DNA from: Apostichopus japonicus
Taxonomy: Eukaryota > Echinodermata > Holothuroidea > Aspidochirotida > Stichopodidae
Length of the DNA: 64,000 nucleotides
Reading direction: 5' to 3'
NCBI RefSeq assembly: GCF_037975245.1
Contig: NC_092581.1
Location: 3,606,001 to 3,670,000, forward strand
Under the pieces are notes generated by a model. That model was not told the DNA's origin and ran no database searches. It saw only the letters and a program-made list of their open reading frames with translations. This document shows, one piece after another, positions 13,101-25,900 of the stretch. Position 1 is the first letter of the stretch. Each line of letters begins with the position of its first letter. The translations under genes were made by a program, and so were the position numbers.

Positions 13101-16100
13101 CATCCATTGAAACAGTCGTTATGACACTGTATATAACTCGGCTGCATGGGGTGATAGGATCGCTTCCTTCATATGTGCCCACTCAACGACAGCCTTACCA
13201 AGCCAGGCTTCCGGTGCATGTAGTTTTAAGAAACACACCCCAACCCAACAATGTCACATGACCATTGACGATGATAACCTCTCCCCCTTTCCCCTCCTCC
13301 GCCTTCCCGCACCCGCCACCCTAAATATCAGTTAAATCGTATTCCGGCGTTTCGAACAGGTTGTTTTTCATGAAAACAAAAACTTTGACATTTGAGCGGT
13401 CACAAAGTCACTTCTGCTGACACTTTCTATGAGATTCTCCGTAAGATTGGATAATGAAGTTTGGCATTAATTGCTTCCAGGAACCACAGTTTTTCTTTGT
13501 TTTACCATCACCTACCGAATATGAACAGAATCAAAAGATTTCCTGCCCTGGTGACACTGAAAATTGGATACAATCGTATAACCCTCTGTCCAACTTCTAA
13601 ACTTTTCTAGGCGGGCTGGGGGAGGGGGAGGGTGGATGCGCGAGGGATGGGGGAAGGGGATGCGCGAGGGATGGGGGATCAGGGAGGAGAGGGATCACTC
13701 ATCACCTCTATAATGTACCGCAGTTGATGATTGTTGTTGTTGTTTAAAATCATACCGAACTTGATTCCACGACTACACTTTCTACTATGAAATTGATTTT
13801 GTTTGCGATACTCCCAGATAGGGAAGGGAACCGGAAGGGGGGGGGGGGGAGGGAAGGGAACTTTTAGTAAGATTAGAGAAAATTACAAACGATCAATTTG
13901 ATTATACTGCAGCCCATTGGAAAACATATTTATTTCAATTTTTTTATAATGGAAGATTTCGGAAGCCGTTTTTCTGTAGAAATTGTCTCGCATGCCAAGA
14001 TCACAAATTTTGTACACAAATCACCGCTGTAGGTTTCATATGCCCAAATATGTCAGAGTAGCGTATAATATTTCTCACAACTTTGAACTCTGTCTATTTT
14101 CAGTCACCTACCAAGAAAAAAGGTTTTTTTTTTGTCTTTTCGTGCAATACGTCATAATCATTGCATTTCATACTTTCCGCACAAGAATTGCTTTGATAAA
14201 TCAGTTGATAACCCCGGCGCATCATAATATATACCCAAGCAAGGCCAATCCCATTCGTTACACACACGACAAACATTATAAGCCTATACAATATTCCTCT
14301 ACTATTCTTCTTCCGTTGTAAAGCACCTGCAGCTCCACCATTACCTTCCGTAGCAAAAAGCCTTATCAAAAGGCCATAGTCTTATACATACTGAAATATA
14401 ACGTGGTAAAATACTTCCGATCTGTGTAAAGTTAATCATAGCAAAACCCAAGTTCATCCCAACACCTGCCTGCCTGCCTGCCTGCCCAAAGTGACATATT
14501 TCGGTTTCCATATAGAATTCCATATCGAACAATGAAATTCCTCGGGTCATTTCACAACAAACTATCCGGCTCGAGTCTTGTTTGACTCTACAATAAGGTC
14601 AGTATTACTAATTCAATAGCAAGCTATCTCGAGAGCCATTATCAAAGCAGATTTGATCCCCGCAACAAACCTAAACTCAGTGTGCGGAGAGATGGCGTAA
14701 AGTTCAAATGGCGGATCCTATATGCAAATAGTATATATATTTATACACAGTCAACAAACTGATACGCTATGGTATTCTTCCTGGCACTCTCTCTCACACA
14801 ATGTCAATGAATACATACAGAGAAGTTCAATAATGCCCCTATTCATATTGCATTGATGGTTGTTGGGTTATTCAACACGGTGTGGTTATATAGGTATACA
14901 TTTGACAAGGGCTATCCAAAAAATCTGTTGCAGGTTTTAGTGAGTGAAATTGAAAGTTATGATTACGGTTTTCAGAAACGTCACCAAAAGAATGTACTGT
15001 GCGGCTTCTTTGGCTAGCCTAAAGTATGTGAGCATGCACTATATATAGATACCGCGTGCTCGAGGCCTGAGCTTTAATCCTAAATGGTCGTTTTGATTCC
15101 CGAAGGTATTACAAGTGAGGTATTGGTAGTTGGGATTAATGCACAAAACTAGACCCTGTAAACTAACAGATCACAAAATCCCCATTTGGCCTTCGGGCAT
15201 GACTTAGATACCTTTGGTAATCCAAGTCGTAGCTGCACCGACTGTTCCACTACCCATCGTTTGAATGAAAACGTTTTGAATTGTAAAAGACTCGTTAAAA
15301 AGCGGATACTGACCGGAAATAATTTAGCCGAGACCTCGTGACCTTCTTGGTCAAGGGTCAAACGTGTGAAACGCAGCGGCATAGTTTGTTGCTATTGCTG
15401 TAATAAAGTTTTGAAGGAAGTGAATTGCTGTAGATGAAGTATGGCCATGCGATAAAGTAGAGGTGGTGTTGTCAGCGATGTGGATGAACGAATTGCTCTC
15501 GCAAGTAGTTATATTAAACTTTCCTAGGTATGCATGGCTTTTCCTGTATGCGGTTAAATACTGTACCAGAATAGAGTGGTTATGATGTAGTCTGTTTTCG
15601 TCGTGAATTGGTCAGTACCACGTATACGTTCATTCGTAACAGAATCAAACCACAATTGTTGTGAAGATTACAAGTTTATTTTTTATTTTATCGCGCCCTA
15701 AGAAGCCTGGGACGAGTCAACGTGCCATCTGATGGTTATCTGACCAGAACCAAGTCATATAAGGATGTTGAATTACATTGCACTAGGTTATAGTGTATCG
15801 AATAAATTTATCAAAGAAAATACTACAGACTAAGTACCTAATTCCCCACCCACATGGAACATAATTTCTTGTAGCTGTTTGGGAGGGGGAGGGGGTTCTT
15901 ATCACAAAGAGCGCTGAAATAAAAGCCAAACATGGATTGGTGGCCCCTTTGAACATATTTTTCGCCAATCTTTGTTTGATTACACATGCGATGACCCTAG
16001 TATCTCAGGTTTTCCGATAAAAACGACGTTTCTATGTACGGTTATGTGATGGTCATTCCATCTCTTACAACTGACTCAAAATCTTTTAATTTAATTTTTT

Positions 16101-19100
16101 TTAACAATGTGAGTAATATGCTTATTTAATTCTCCATCGAGTAAGCTCAGAGTTCATATAGTATAGCGTTAGTTTGCCAAGAAATCACAATTAGTATGTC
16201 GTTTCTTAGACCAGTTTATACATTTCCTATGTGTATGCATTACTGAACTTTAAATGTGGCACAAGCTGTGCTTTACTTTTAAATTTTGGCAAGGTCAGTT
16301 TCCCTAACTAAACGAGAATCAAACCTAACGGCCATTTTGTTTCTTCATTTGGTCATAATATATACTAGGCCTATACAGACAATAAGACCCATTACAATGA
16401 AAAAGCAGTCACCACAGATATAATAATACAAGATAAGATATAATCCACATAGTGTGATATATTCCTCACGGAAAGTCAATTAAACTAGACGATTTATCCC
16501 TTCGTTTTAACAAGTCTCTTGTACACTCTTTACCACCACGAGTAACGGTGGGGCAGCATGGAGGGGCTTAATTCGATACCAAGGGGGTAGAGTTGGGGTT
16601 TGATGTGACTCATCACTTAATTAGCATCCGTCTCTCTCCTTATTAGGATGCCAGGAAGAATGAAATAAATTGCCCATAAATATTCGAAGGACATCAGAAT
16701 GTTCATAATATGTTCAGATGAGATTGTAACACTCATGGGTGTCGAAGGTGGCGTCAATGATCACTCCCTACCCCCCCCCTCACCGTAAACGAAGTGAATG
16801 AACTATTAGCCTTTGTCACCAACAGTATATGATTTGACGCGATCCAAAAGCCAAGCGTGGTACTCAAAATTATGGTCCCCATCTCCGCTTATACAACATG
16901 CCATCATCTGCATTACAGGTCATGTTATATATGATCATTAATGTTTCATCATGATTACCAATGCTGCATATGATTCGACAGTTTTCAACTTCAGCGTTGT
17001 ACTACGGTCATGGCGAGTATTCGACTTGTTTATGATTTTGTCAGACTTTGTCCAGAACCGTTTTTCTTGTGCAATGATCTTTCTCATCATTAACAACGTC
17101 TAATGATTTGAGCGTAGTCAATAAGTCTCTTTCGATATTTCGAAGGAATATGTGGTTTGTTTCGTTTAAATATAACAACAATTTTGTTAAGTTTAGATAA
17201 ATCAGAACGATTTTACTGGGTGGGTGCTTCAAATTCATGGCAAATTTTTAATACCTCTCTTAACGTTTCGTCAGACATAAAGTCGTCAGGCCCATAGCAA
17301 CGTTTGTTTGTTTTTTCCACCCCTGTGAAATTGTATAGAAAGTGTGTACCTCTCGTCTTGCACGTCTTTATAGTCTTTGGACTTAATCAGAGTTCTATTA
17401 CGACGCTATATCCCCCTTCATCTTAAATGGACACGATCAGAGTTCTGTTGCGATGATTCAAACCCTTTAATCTTAATTTGTCACGATCAGAGTTCTATTG
17501 CAATGCGATATCTCCTTTCATCTTCAATTGACTCAATCATAGATCTATTGCGACGCTAATATCCCCCCGTTCATCTTAGTTTGACTCGCTCAGAGTTCTG
17601 TTGCGATGCGATATCTCCTTTCATCTTCATTTGACTCGCTCAGAGTTCTGTTGCGATGCGATATCTCCTTTCATCTTCATTTGACTTAATCAGAGTTCTA
17701 TTGCGACGCTAATATCCCACGTTCATCTTAGTTTGACTCGCTCAGAGGTATATTCCGATGTTATATCCCCTTCATCTGAAATGGACATGATCAGAGTTCT
17801 GTTGCGATGCCTTAACCCCCTCCCCCTCCCCCTCCCCTCCCCCTCCCCCTCCCCCATTCAGTAATCCATATACAACCTGTGCACCGGTATTTGAAAAGTA
17901 TATCTAGCTATCACGATTTCTTTTGTTGATTGTGATAAGAACCTCCTGTGCAACCTGGGATTTGTAGTGTACATGGATGTCAGAATTTCAAATATATGGA
18001 AGAAGATGGTTTTTATATTAGAGCAAGCTAATGATTCAGTTTCATATATTTTTTTTTGTTAATGTTCTTTCGCATCTTTTCGAAATTTAATCAATTGAAT
18101 TATGGTTGTGTATAGTTTTACTGAAATATCAGCTATATAAAAAATACCTTTTTTGTTGTTGTTGTAGGCAGTCAACAGGTTTGTTGGCAACGTTCCGAAC
18201 CGATTGATTCAAAGAAATGCCAAGTCTTTGAATTCATAATGTATAGTCTACAGGGGTTGTAGACTTGTCTGTATATAGTGTTTCATTACTGTTCATATAT
18301 GCTACGTGCACTGTGGTAACGTATATTTTGATGTGAGCATTAATAGAAAGCTAAACAGACGATGATTCAATGTGTAAAGCCCCAATTCGTCTAGACTGTT
18401 GAGGCCTGATATCCACTCAAACAACCTTCTATTGGGGGGAAGACGCGCTTCTTGATCGTAAGAAATGTTTCTAATCGTACTTTTAGCAGGGAGGTGCACA
18501 AAATTAGTCATCCCAATTTTTCATCGTAATTTTTTTCCCCTCAATTTCGATGCCTTGTGTCAGTCGCTTCACACGGGGCGATTTTCCGGCAGTTTTGTGA
18601 GAGACAGCGGAAAGGATTGAGTCGATCTTTCGTTAACTATAGAGAGAGCGTTTGGAATATGTCAACATGCTAAATAAGATGCAACCTGGCTAGCGTTTCA
18701 GAAGAGCGCCACTACAACTGCGTCGACATAATTCAATGGACATTTTTTGCAGTGGACTATGCGATTGGCGCAGGGAGTTACAACTCCCTGATTGGCGTAC
18801 GCCATCGTGTGCATATTGATTTATGGTTAACCTATAAGTAATTATAAGTCAGAATGCTATAAACCTTCTGTTTTGAATACACGTCCTTTATATCATCTAA
18901 GTAAGCGTGGTGTCTAAAATGACAACGGGAGTGGTGTAAAGGCAACCAACGTACGCACCACTTACACCAACTTACTTTATGCGTCAAGTTTATTGAGTAG
19001 CATATGTTGACTCAGGTTTGAGTCCGAAAACTTCTGACGCTATAGGAAAATACTTCTTCCAAATACTTTAAAATGCCAAATCATTTATGTATCTTTCCGC

Positions 19101-20593
19101 AGAGTTCTATAAAGATGGCCGGGTTTCGGAGTCTCGACGATGCGGAACGAGTAGAATACAAGTTTAAGTCGTCGGTGAAGGGAAGAGAGGCCGAAGGTGT
19201 TACGGGTCCATGTGGCGCTCATTGTCAAGGTAGCAAACGGAGACCGAAGCCTAAACACAGACGGCGAGCAAACAGGTGACCAACAATTAATTCCATATCC
19301 TTTTTTTTTAAAACACTAGACACTTGGTAGTCTGTTCTCAAGTGGAGTAGTTCTAAGTCTACACGCCGGCTGACCACAGATTTCGTTGTTCTTGCGTAAG
19401 AGATTTTACGGGAAAAGTGGCATTACATAAGCTCCCAGTACAGCAGTCACAGCCAGGGGGTAGGAGCCGGGGCACTGGGTACACGTGCCCCCCCCCCTCT
19501 TTTCCAAAATAGCAAATGTTCCCTACTGGCAAATAAAACGTGCCCCTTTGATGAAGAACTGTCTTTTGGATACCTTAAGCCTTTGTTAATTCTAATATTA
19601 TATTTTAAGAATTCTAATTTTAGTCTGTACATTCTATTTCTAATATGGCATCCCATAGCCTTTTGTAGCACGGTTAACAATAAACAATCTCAGTATTGAT
19701 AGCATACTAATACATCATATATATCTAAGTGATATGGCCGGTGTGTATCGGTTTATAGTATAACGAGTGGTGGTTGTGGAATGAGAAAGTGCCCCTCTGA
19801 TGTTGTCCCCCCCCACTTTTTGGAAGCTTGCTACCCCCCTGGCCACTTCTCAATATATCGATAGATAAGCATGCCCCCTCCCAATGTGTCTTTCAAAATG
19901 TTCACGTTGGATAATTCTACCCCATGAAAGGCATTCTCTCTATTAGTAGAAAAAAAACCGATGAATTTTAGAGGTAAAACAGGACTGAAAACAGTCTTAA
20001 GGGCTCTCACATTTTTTTGTGGAAAGTAAGGGCAATTTATCAAATCGCGCCAAAAGGCAAAATATGTGTACAGATTGTATCACTAGCAAATAAGTTCAAT
20101 GAATCAGTTGAAATGCTGGAAGGGTATTTACAAAATCGTGATTGTGGTCAACAGATATCATTCAAAACTTTCGAAATTCATTTGTTCAGTTCACAATCTT
20201 TTTTTTTGGGGGGGCTCTGAAGAAACTTTTTCTGTTATTTAAAATAAGAACTCAACTATCCTCTTAGGGTGAACGTATTCAAGTCATTGCATGAAGTGAT
20301 GTCGAGGAATGGTGCCCAACTCTATATAGGTACATTTTTCCAAAACAAATTTTAAACAACTTCTTGTTGCTGCTCTCTTTCTCAATAGATGTTACAATTG
20401 TGATGAGCTGGGACATTATGCGAAAGACTGCCCCCAACCTCCGATGCCAAAACGATGCCACCATTGCAAATCCGAGGAGCACTTAGTAGCAGACTGTCCA
20501 TTCAAACAAACTCAGGGAAGCGGGCAGGCTGATACCAAGTCTTCTGACAGCGGCGAGGGCGCTTCAGCAGGACCCAAACCTGACGTCACATGA
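9908..20593 (+). CDS. lin-28: lin-28 RNA-binding protein, three C-terminal coding exons (N-terminal exon not found)
   Basis: LIN28 binds let-7 precursors and mRNAs and controls developmental timing and stem-cell state. Three exons join in frame: 9908-10152 (enters needing one base from upstream, ends phase 0), 19103-19275 (starts phase 0, ends with two bases of an Arg codon) and 20389-20593 (completes that codon; stop TGA 20591-20593). They encode an acidic N-terminal segment, a cold-shock domain with RNP motifs KGYGFI and DVFVHQ, a basic linker ([11 protein letters not shown]), and two CCHC knuckles, [14 protein letters not shown] and [15 protein letters not shown] cold-shock domain plus two CCHC knuckles is diagnostic of LIN28. 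The three exons give 207 residues, about the length of human LIN28A (209), so the missing exon 1 probably contributes only a few codons. The C-terminal tail after the second knuckle is Gly/Ser-rich and ends GPKPDVT. Confidence 0.95.
10599..10824 (-). mobile_element. tRNA-derived SINE, family B (copy 1)
   Basis: On the minus strand it starts with a tRNA-like head (A box TTAGCTCAGTGG, B box GAGTTCGAGTC), followed by a body that is shared with copies at 46.5-47.4 kb and 52.8-53.0 kb. It ends in gcttgcaggaggatct and a degenerate ATGT-type simple tail at 10555-10598. A tRNA head, common body and simple tail define a SINE; the family name is unknown to me. Confidence 0.9.
17387..17818. repeat. 50-53 bp minisatellite, about 8.6 copies, in lin-28 intron
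   Basis: Units start at 17387, 17437, 17487, 17537, 17590, 17640, 17690, 17742 and 17791, each opening with tcagagttctgttgcgatgc or a close variant. Copies at 17590 and 17640 are nearly identical. A CCCCCT-type C-rich tract follows at 17817-17856. Confidence 0.95.
19103..19275 (+). CDS. lin-28: lin-28 exon: second half of cold-shock domain and basic linker
   Basis: The acceptor is ctttccgcag|agt and the donor is aacag|gtgacc. The exon translates in phase 0 as [19 protein letters not shown] and onward through [12 protein letters not shown] to the basic linker [15 protein letters not shown]. It aligns residue for residue in pattern with the vertebrate LIN28 segment that follows DVFVHQ, including the MxGFRSL and VTGPxG motifs. 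Confidence 0.95.
19276..20388 (+). other. lin-28 intron before the zinc-knuckle exon
   Basis: This 1.1 kb intron runs from gtgacc to ctcaatag. Most of it is a degenerate element with inverted ends (19454-19841, listed separately). No coding exon is seen in it. Confidence 0.85.
19454..19841. mobile_element. degenerate hAT-like non-autonomous element in lin-28 intron
   Basis: The left end reads CAGGGGGTAG and the right end CTACCCCCCTG, an imperfect terminal inverted repeat. G/C homopolymer tracts with gtgcccc motifs sit near both ends, as in the intact elements at 46.7-48.2 kb. The 8-bp flanks (gtcacagc and gccacttc) match at only 5 of 8 positions, so a target duplication is not demonstrated. 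It may be an old copy. Confidence 0.35.
20389..20593 (+). CDS. lin-28: lin-28 last coding exon: two CCHC zinc knuckles, C-terminus and stop
   Basis: The acceptor is tttctcaatag|a. The single base A completes the Arg codon begun in the previous exon. The frame then reads both CX2CX4HX4C knuckles and a 31-residue tail, and stops at TGA 20591-20593. The codons for TQGS contain CTCAGGGA (20511-20518), a perfect lin-4/miR-125 seed match. Confidence 0.96.
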
Positions 20594-22980
20594 AAAAAAA
20601 AAAGATGGCGCCGTTCCTGAATACATAAGTTTTTAAAATATTCCATTTTTTTTCAGGGACGACATGTAACTGCATCCATATTTGAATCCATCGAGCTAGG
20701 GTTAAATATTGTAGTGGCTTCATGACAAAACGACTGGTTTAGAAAGTCTAGTAGTTGGTCAGTTCTTTCATCTGAAATGCCTTGTTTTGTATCATATTTT
20801 CGTCTTTGTGTCTTTTCATAGAGCAATGTATGGTGCGTGTTTTATACCCGTGTAACTAAGTACAGGAGAAACCGCTTTCTTTTTTTTTTGGTCGTGAGGA
20901 TATATATAGTTTTATTTGAAACTGGTTTGGTTTGTATCTCAAAGCTGTTGCGTCGCATATCTTGAAAGCCATTCTCATTAAGGTATCGTAAAAGGACAAT
21001 TTCATCTGTTTAACACGTCATTCCCAACCTGGAGTCTCAACTTTGTCGTCAAATGCTCTGACGTGATATAGTAAACGGTCTGTTTATTACATGTGTACTG
21101 CTGGAAGGCGTGATCGTATAGAAGACTACTTTAACTTTCACCTTAGCTCGATGCGTGATCAATACGGATGCAAGTGGAAAAGTGTTCACCAAGTTTTATT
21201 GATGAAATTTGTTGTTCGAAACAAGTCTACCTCATTTTTCTATTTTTTTAATCGATGTAAGCTAAGAAAACAAAATCGTCAAAAAAAAACAAAAAAAAAT
21301 TTAAAAAACTAGAACCATCGACCTTAGACTTTGGTTTGGGAGTGGAACAAGAGAGGTTTCGCTTGATGTAAGGAAAGAAATTGAAGAAACGACTGAAATT
21401 GATATATCCGTCTCTACCTCAAGTTATGTGCGAAAGGGAATCGTGTATTGCTCGATTCATGCCTCGAGTGATGTAGGCAAGACAAACCAATATGTACCTC
21501 ACGTGTAGTATAACGACAGTAGGAGCATCTTGGTGACCTCTGACGTCATTGTTAGGTAAGGTCACCAACTTGCAGCAGAATCGTAGTTCGACCTCTTAAT
21601 TCTCTAGTCTTTAGCAATCCGAATGAATCTTCTTCTTTTTTTCTCACTTTTTTTTTCCTTTTTTTTTTTTTGCTTAATGAAAGGGACTCATAACTGTGAT
21701 AGGATTCATCTGCTTTTTCGGAACGAATTTAGCAAAAAAAATGTCCATGCACCTGCGCCAAAGTTTCAAATGCTCTCCTTCTAATTTAGTCATTTACCGT
21801 AGTTTTACCGCACTTTTTTTTAGAAAACGTTAGAAAGGTTTTAATTTTAGTTTGGTCAAACGACTGCTTTTCTGTTCTTTTTTTTTTACTAATTTAAAAG
21901 TAAATAATTGAAAAATAAAAACACATGCAATTGCACAATGCTCACAATCTGAAATTATTAAGTTTTGCTTCAGTTAATACGATAACTTCACATTTTTTTT
22001 CTTCTATAATTTTTTCTTCTTAGATCGGAATACTACCTCTAAACTGTTGCTAAGCAACTGTATCAATATCAACGTTTTACCTTCTGTAATTTCCAGAATA
22101 AAAAACAAACCGCGATACAGATGCAATGTGACGAAATCCATAACAGAACAATGATGTGTTTTTGCTGTCATGATGGGGGGGGGGGGGGGGGTGGGGAGAG
22201 GAGGGGGGAACAACTCGTCAAGGATTTCTGGACATTTCTGGACGTCGGAAAAGCTTAGCCAAGACGTTATATAGAAATTCCAAAAGTAGGTCAATTTATA
22301 AGTAGCACTCACTTGTGCCCAACCTGTAATTCAGTAATAAATATAGATCAGAAAGATCTGAATTTGATCTGAATTGAATGATCGAAATGAACGATCTTAA
22401 TTAGGAACAACATCGTTGATTATAAACGAGGCTCCCATGTTACACAGTCGGGAAATATAAAAAAAAAATTAAAAAAACATCAATTATGTTGGTAACAGCG
22501 TATAACGAACTGCCTACTGGAGTAATGATTTGACTATATTTAATGGATGTTTCAACCATGCATGTTTGAAGATTTCAAGTGCGTGTCTCTATAGCTTGAA
22601 GGAGGAGAAACAAATAACGTTACGTGTTTTACATAATAACATTACGAGGTATACTGTACTCTCACTGTCCCGACTAAAATACCTCAAAAACTTAACCATT
22701 TTTCATCCAAAGCAATTGTAAGTTATACCTCAATCAGAAATTGTTTTCCTCAAGTCCCGTCCCCATATAACACCAAAAACAGAACGATACAAAGAAAAGA
22801 AAAGAAGTGAAAAGATTGAGAGAGGTGGAGAGAGAGAGAGAGCCCCCAAAAAAAGCAGAAAACAAACAAAGAAACTTGTAAATGTATGACCGTTCTACCT
22901 CGTTGTTTAACTGAGCGCAGTAGCATTTCTGCTGCCTTGTTTCAGCGTCAATTGTTAACTACCTCAAAACGAAATGGCTT
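20594..22980 (+). promoter_or_regulatory. lin-28: lin-28 presumed 3' UTR with five let-7 seed matches
   Basis: Downstream of the stop, the let-7 seed complement CTACCTC occurs at 21227, 21414, 22033, 22895 and 22959. Those at 21227, 21414 and 22959 are followed by A and are full 8-mer sites. By chance about 0.15 would be expected in 2.4 kb. LIN28 mRNA is a classical let-7 target in nematodes and vertebrates. AATAAA signals occur at 21914, 22336 and 23616, so the transcript could end after two, two or five sites. The extent of the UTR is inferred. Other contents are A/T homopolymers, a G-tract at 22173-22191 and GA repeats near 22830. Confidence 0.75.
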
Positions 22981-25900
22981 AGTGAATTTCTTATGACTTT
23001 TACAGTCGCTTTGTTATTTAAGCAGTCACCACACCGTTTTTGTTGTTGTTGTTGAAAACTGCAATACTTGATTATTAGCAATGGTTTTGAGAGACAGTTT
23101 GCTGGTATTTTGCTTACTGGACTATCGCTGAACTAGTACTCGCTCAATTGATATCAGGAAGACATCACTATAGATGAAAGGTTATAAAGAGAATTACAAA
23201 CTTAACCACATTCGGCAATGTTTAAATGAAAGCTTGTGTTATACATATTTGAAATGTACATTTAACCCAAGAAAATTGGCCAAAAAGGAGTTTCTCAGCA
23301 ACTCCAATTGAACCAAAGATAATGTTATGTTTTAATTTTGTTTTATTCTCTATTTCTTTTTCTTTGGTGGAGAGAGTCGTTTTGTCCCCATTGGCTTGCC
23401 ATGTTATGTATATACATCTGGCTTTTGGTGTTACTATCTTTTACACATATTCGCTCATATATGAACTCTATACTGACGTGAAATACCTTTTCCCTAGACA
23501 AACATGAGGCAGAGCAATTCGACTTTTTATGACGGGAAAGATTCCTATTGTCGCCATATATAGTTGTACAAGGAGTAGAACGTGGACAAATCCCACATGG
23601 CGACTATGTAGAGATAATAAAAGTTATATCTGGAACGAGGGAAGATAAAACCCAACATTAAGCTTGATTTTGATGGAGCTTTTATTGATGGAATTTTTCT
23701 TTAAATGTCAAGGAAATTAATTTTTATCAAATTAATCTCTCGCCGTCAGATGACTAACATCCAACTATACTGACCGGGATGTTATGTCCCGCCAAATCAC
23801 TCCCAGAATATTAAGGTGGGTTGATTTTTGTAGACCATATATGATAATCAGTGTGCAGGTATATATACAATGTATTTTATATATGTATTATTTATATACG
23901 TTGAAGACCATTAGAAAGGCACTGTTTTCAGTGTTGGTTGTTACTGTTTGCCACTTTTCTATGTTGGAGAAGTTACCCCTATTAAAAGCATCGTAGGCTC
24001 ATCAATCAAAATGGCTGGACAACGAAGTCTAGCACATAAGGGTCGGCTTCTTAGAAGTTTAACACTAAATTGGATATAGATTTAAGACAGAGAGACCTTT
24101 ATCTATTACAATTACCTTTATGTATGACAAAATTGTGAATGACAAAATGGTCATAAGTGTCCAAGTCTGGCTCTGTGGTTTATTAGAAGTTAAAAGAACA
24201 TCTCTCGATTTCATTTAATATTTATGTAAAAATGGTTTAAACCATTAACAGTTATGCATGGATTCAGGAGGCTGACGTGATCATCGATTTAAACCTCCAA
24301 AGGGCATTTGTAGATCATTTAGCATATGTTAAGCTGAATATCATCAAAGAAAAAAAAAATACCGGAATATCTATAGAAACATGCATGATAAGCACTCAAC
24401 CTTTCCTTTATTAATAGACTGTGATAAAAATCAACCAGGACTAAATATTTCTATTTAAAAAAAATGGTCGTTTAATAGACGTGAAACAAACATTTATCCT
24501 TCCTTGACCAATACCACCAATGCTTATAAGTTATCTTCCAAATTAGTTATGGAATGAAATTTAACGTTTCTTATGTGTCGAAAATTTTTGAAAGTCATGC
24601 TCCCATTTTTGATCAATTCATACAACAATTTGACTGAATCTTTGTGATTTTTTTCTTCTTCAACATTACATTGAGAATATGTAAACACGTATGTCCCTGA
24701 GATCAACGTCTGTGTATGAGTAGAGATAGTAATTTTGTTGATTAACATAACATCTGATAGAAGGGGAAAAAACCATTAAGAAAATGCATGCAGTAGATAT
24801 ATGTGAACCCCCTTTAGACTTATTCAAGTCTTCGATATGATCATCAAAAAATTTGATATCTCCCCAGATGGAAAGAGATTACACGAGGCCTCTGTTGTTG
24901 TTGTATAATAATTAGCGCTCATGGTAATTGATGGATGCCACCGTTAAGCATCTCTCAGTCAATAGCCGTGCAGTTTATTTCGGTGTATATTGTTGTATAA
25001 GTGGCAAAACATGCATTATACGCTTAACACTAGAAAGTTTGTTTACCATTTATTGAGATGTGTTGTTTGGGGTCAGACCTCGTCACAGCGCATGCGCACA
25101 TTGAAATGACGTAGTCTCATTTGAGCTCTCTCGGTTTTGTTGTGAACATGTTATTGTAATAGGACATCGCATTAGGGCATAGTTGGGGTGACATTTGGTC
25201 CGATATTGTGTTTTTGCCACAATGTATTTAAGATCTGTTTGTGACTGTGTTTAAAGGAAATTGACCTATGACGTCATTGCTCCACCTCCATTAAAAAAAA
25301 AATAATAATAGTTAAGAAATGACGCTTCTGTTAATTTTTTTTCAAGTAGTCCACCCATGCGATTTGTTTATAAGATAACGTAAAGTTCAAAAGGTCAGCT
25401 CTGTTTCCTTGGCAACCATAAAAAGCGGGGACCCAATAAACAGTGCTTTTAAATTGTTCTCTCGTTTAACAACATGACGAATATTTCGTATTTTATGAAG
25501 TTTCTCCTACCTTTTGTATACTCCGTTCCATAATGTTGCCATTGTTTTTTTAGAATATGTGCAGAGGACATTCCTTAATTTGGAAAACAAAAACGGTGTT
25601 GCTTTTAGTTTGATCTAAAAAAAAAATGTTTAAAATCATCATAATACCTATTGAACAGTGTACCAAATAGGAAATTTAAGTTAATATAATTAAACTCCAT
25701 TGTAGGAGAAAGTTGCCGAAGATGGGCGGGCTAGTGTTTTATGGCGCACCGAACAAAAGTCATTTCAGAAATTTGCCGCCCCAAAAAATGATTTCGTTAT
25801 GACGTGATTTGCGGATTTGAAAATAAAAGAGTCTTCTCTTAATTCATGTGCTATCGTTTGCTCCAATTTGATGTAACAGCATCTACCTGCCCCTATTGAC

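Larger units (their letters stand above)
10153..19102 (+). other. lin-28 intron within the cold-shock domain (about 9 kb)
   Basis: This intron is bounded by gtacct at its start and ttccgcag at its end. It contains a SINE at 10599-10824, a C-tract at 11461-11475, purine-rich tracts near 13610-13690 and 13837-13855, a 50-53 bp minisatellite at 17387-17818 and a C-rich tract at 17817-17856. No coding exon of another gene was recognised. An open stretch on both strands near 12.8-13.3 kb is discussed under findings. Confidence 0.85.

Noticed and set aside
17387-17818. CRISPR-like array of 50-bp spaced repeats
   Set aside because: Units are contiguous and diverge throughout, with no unique spacers, and the DNA is from an animal; it is a minisatellite.
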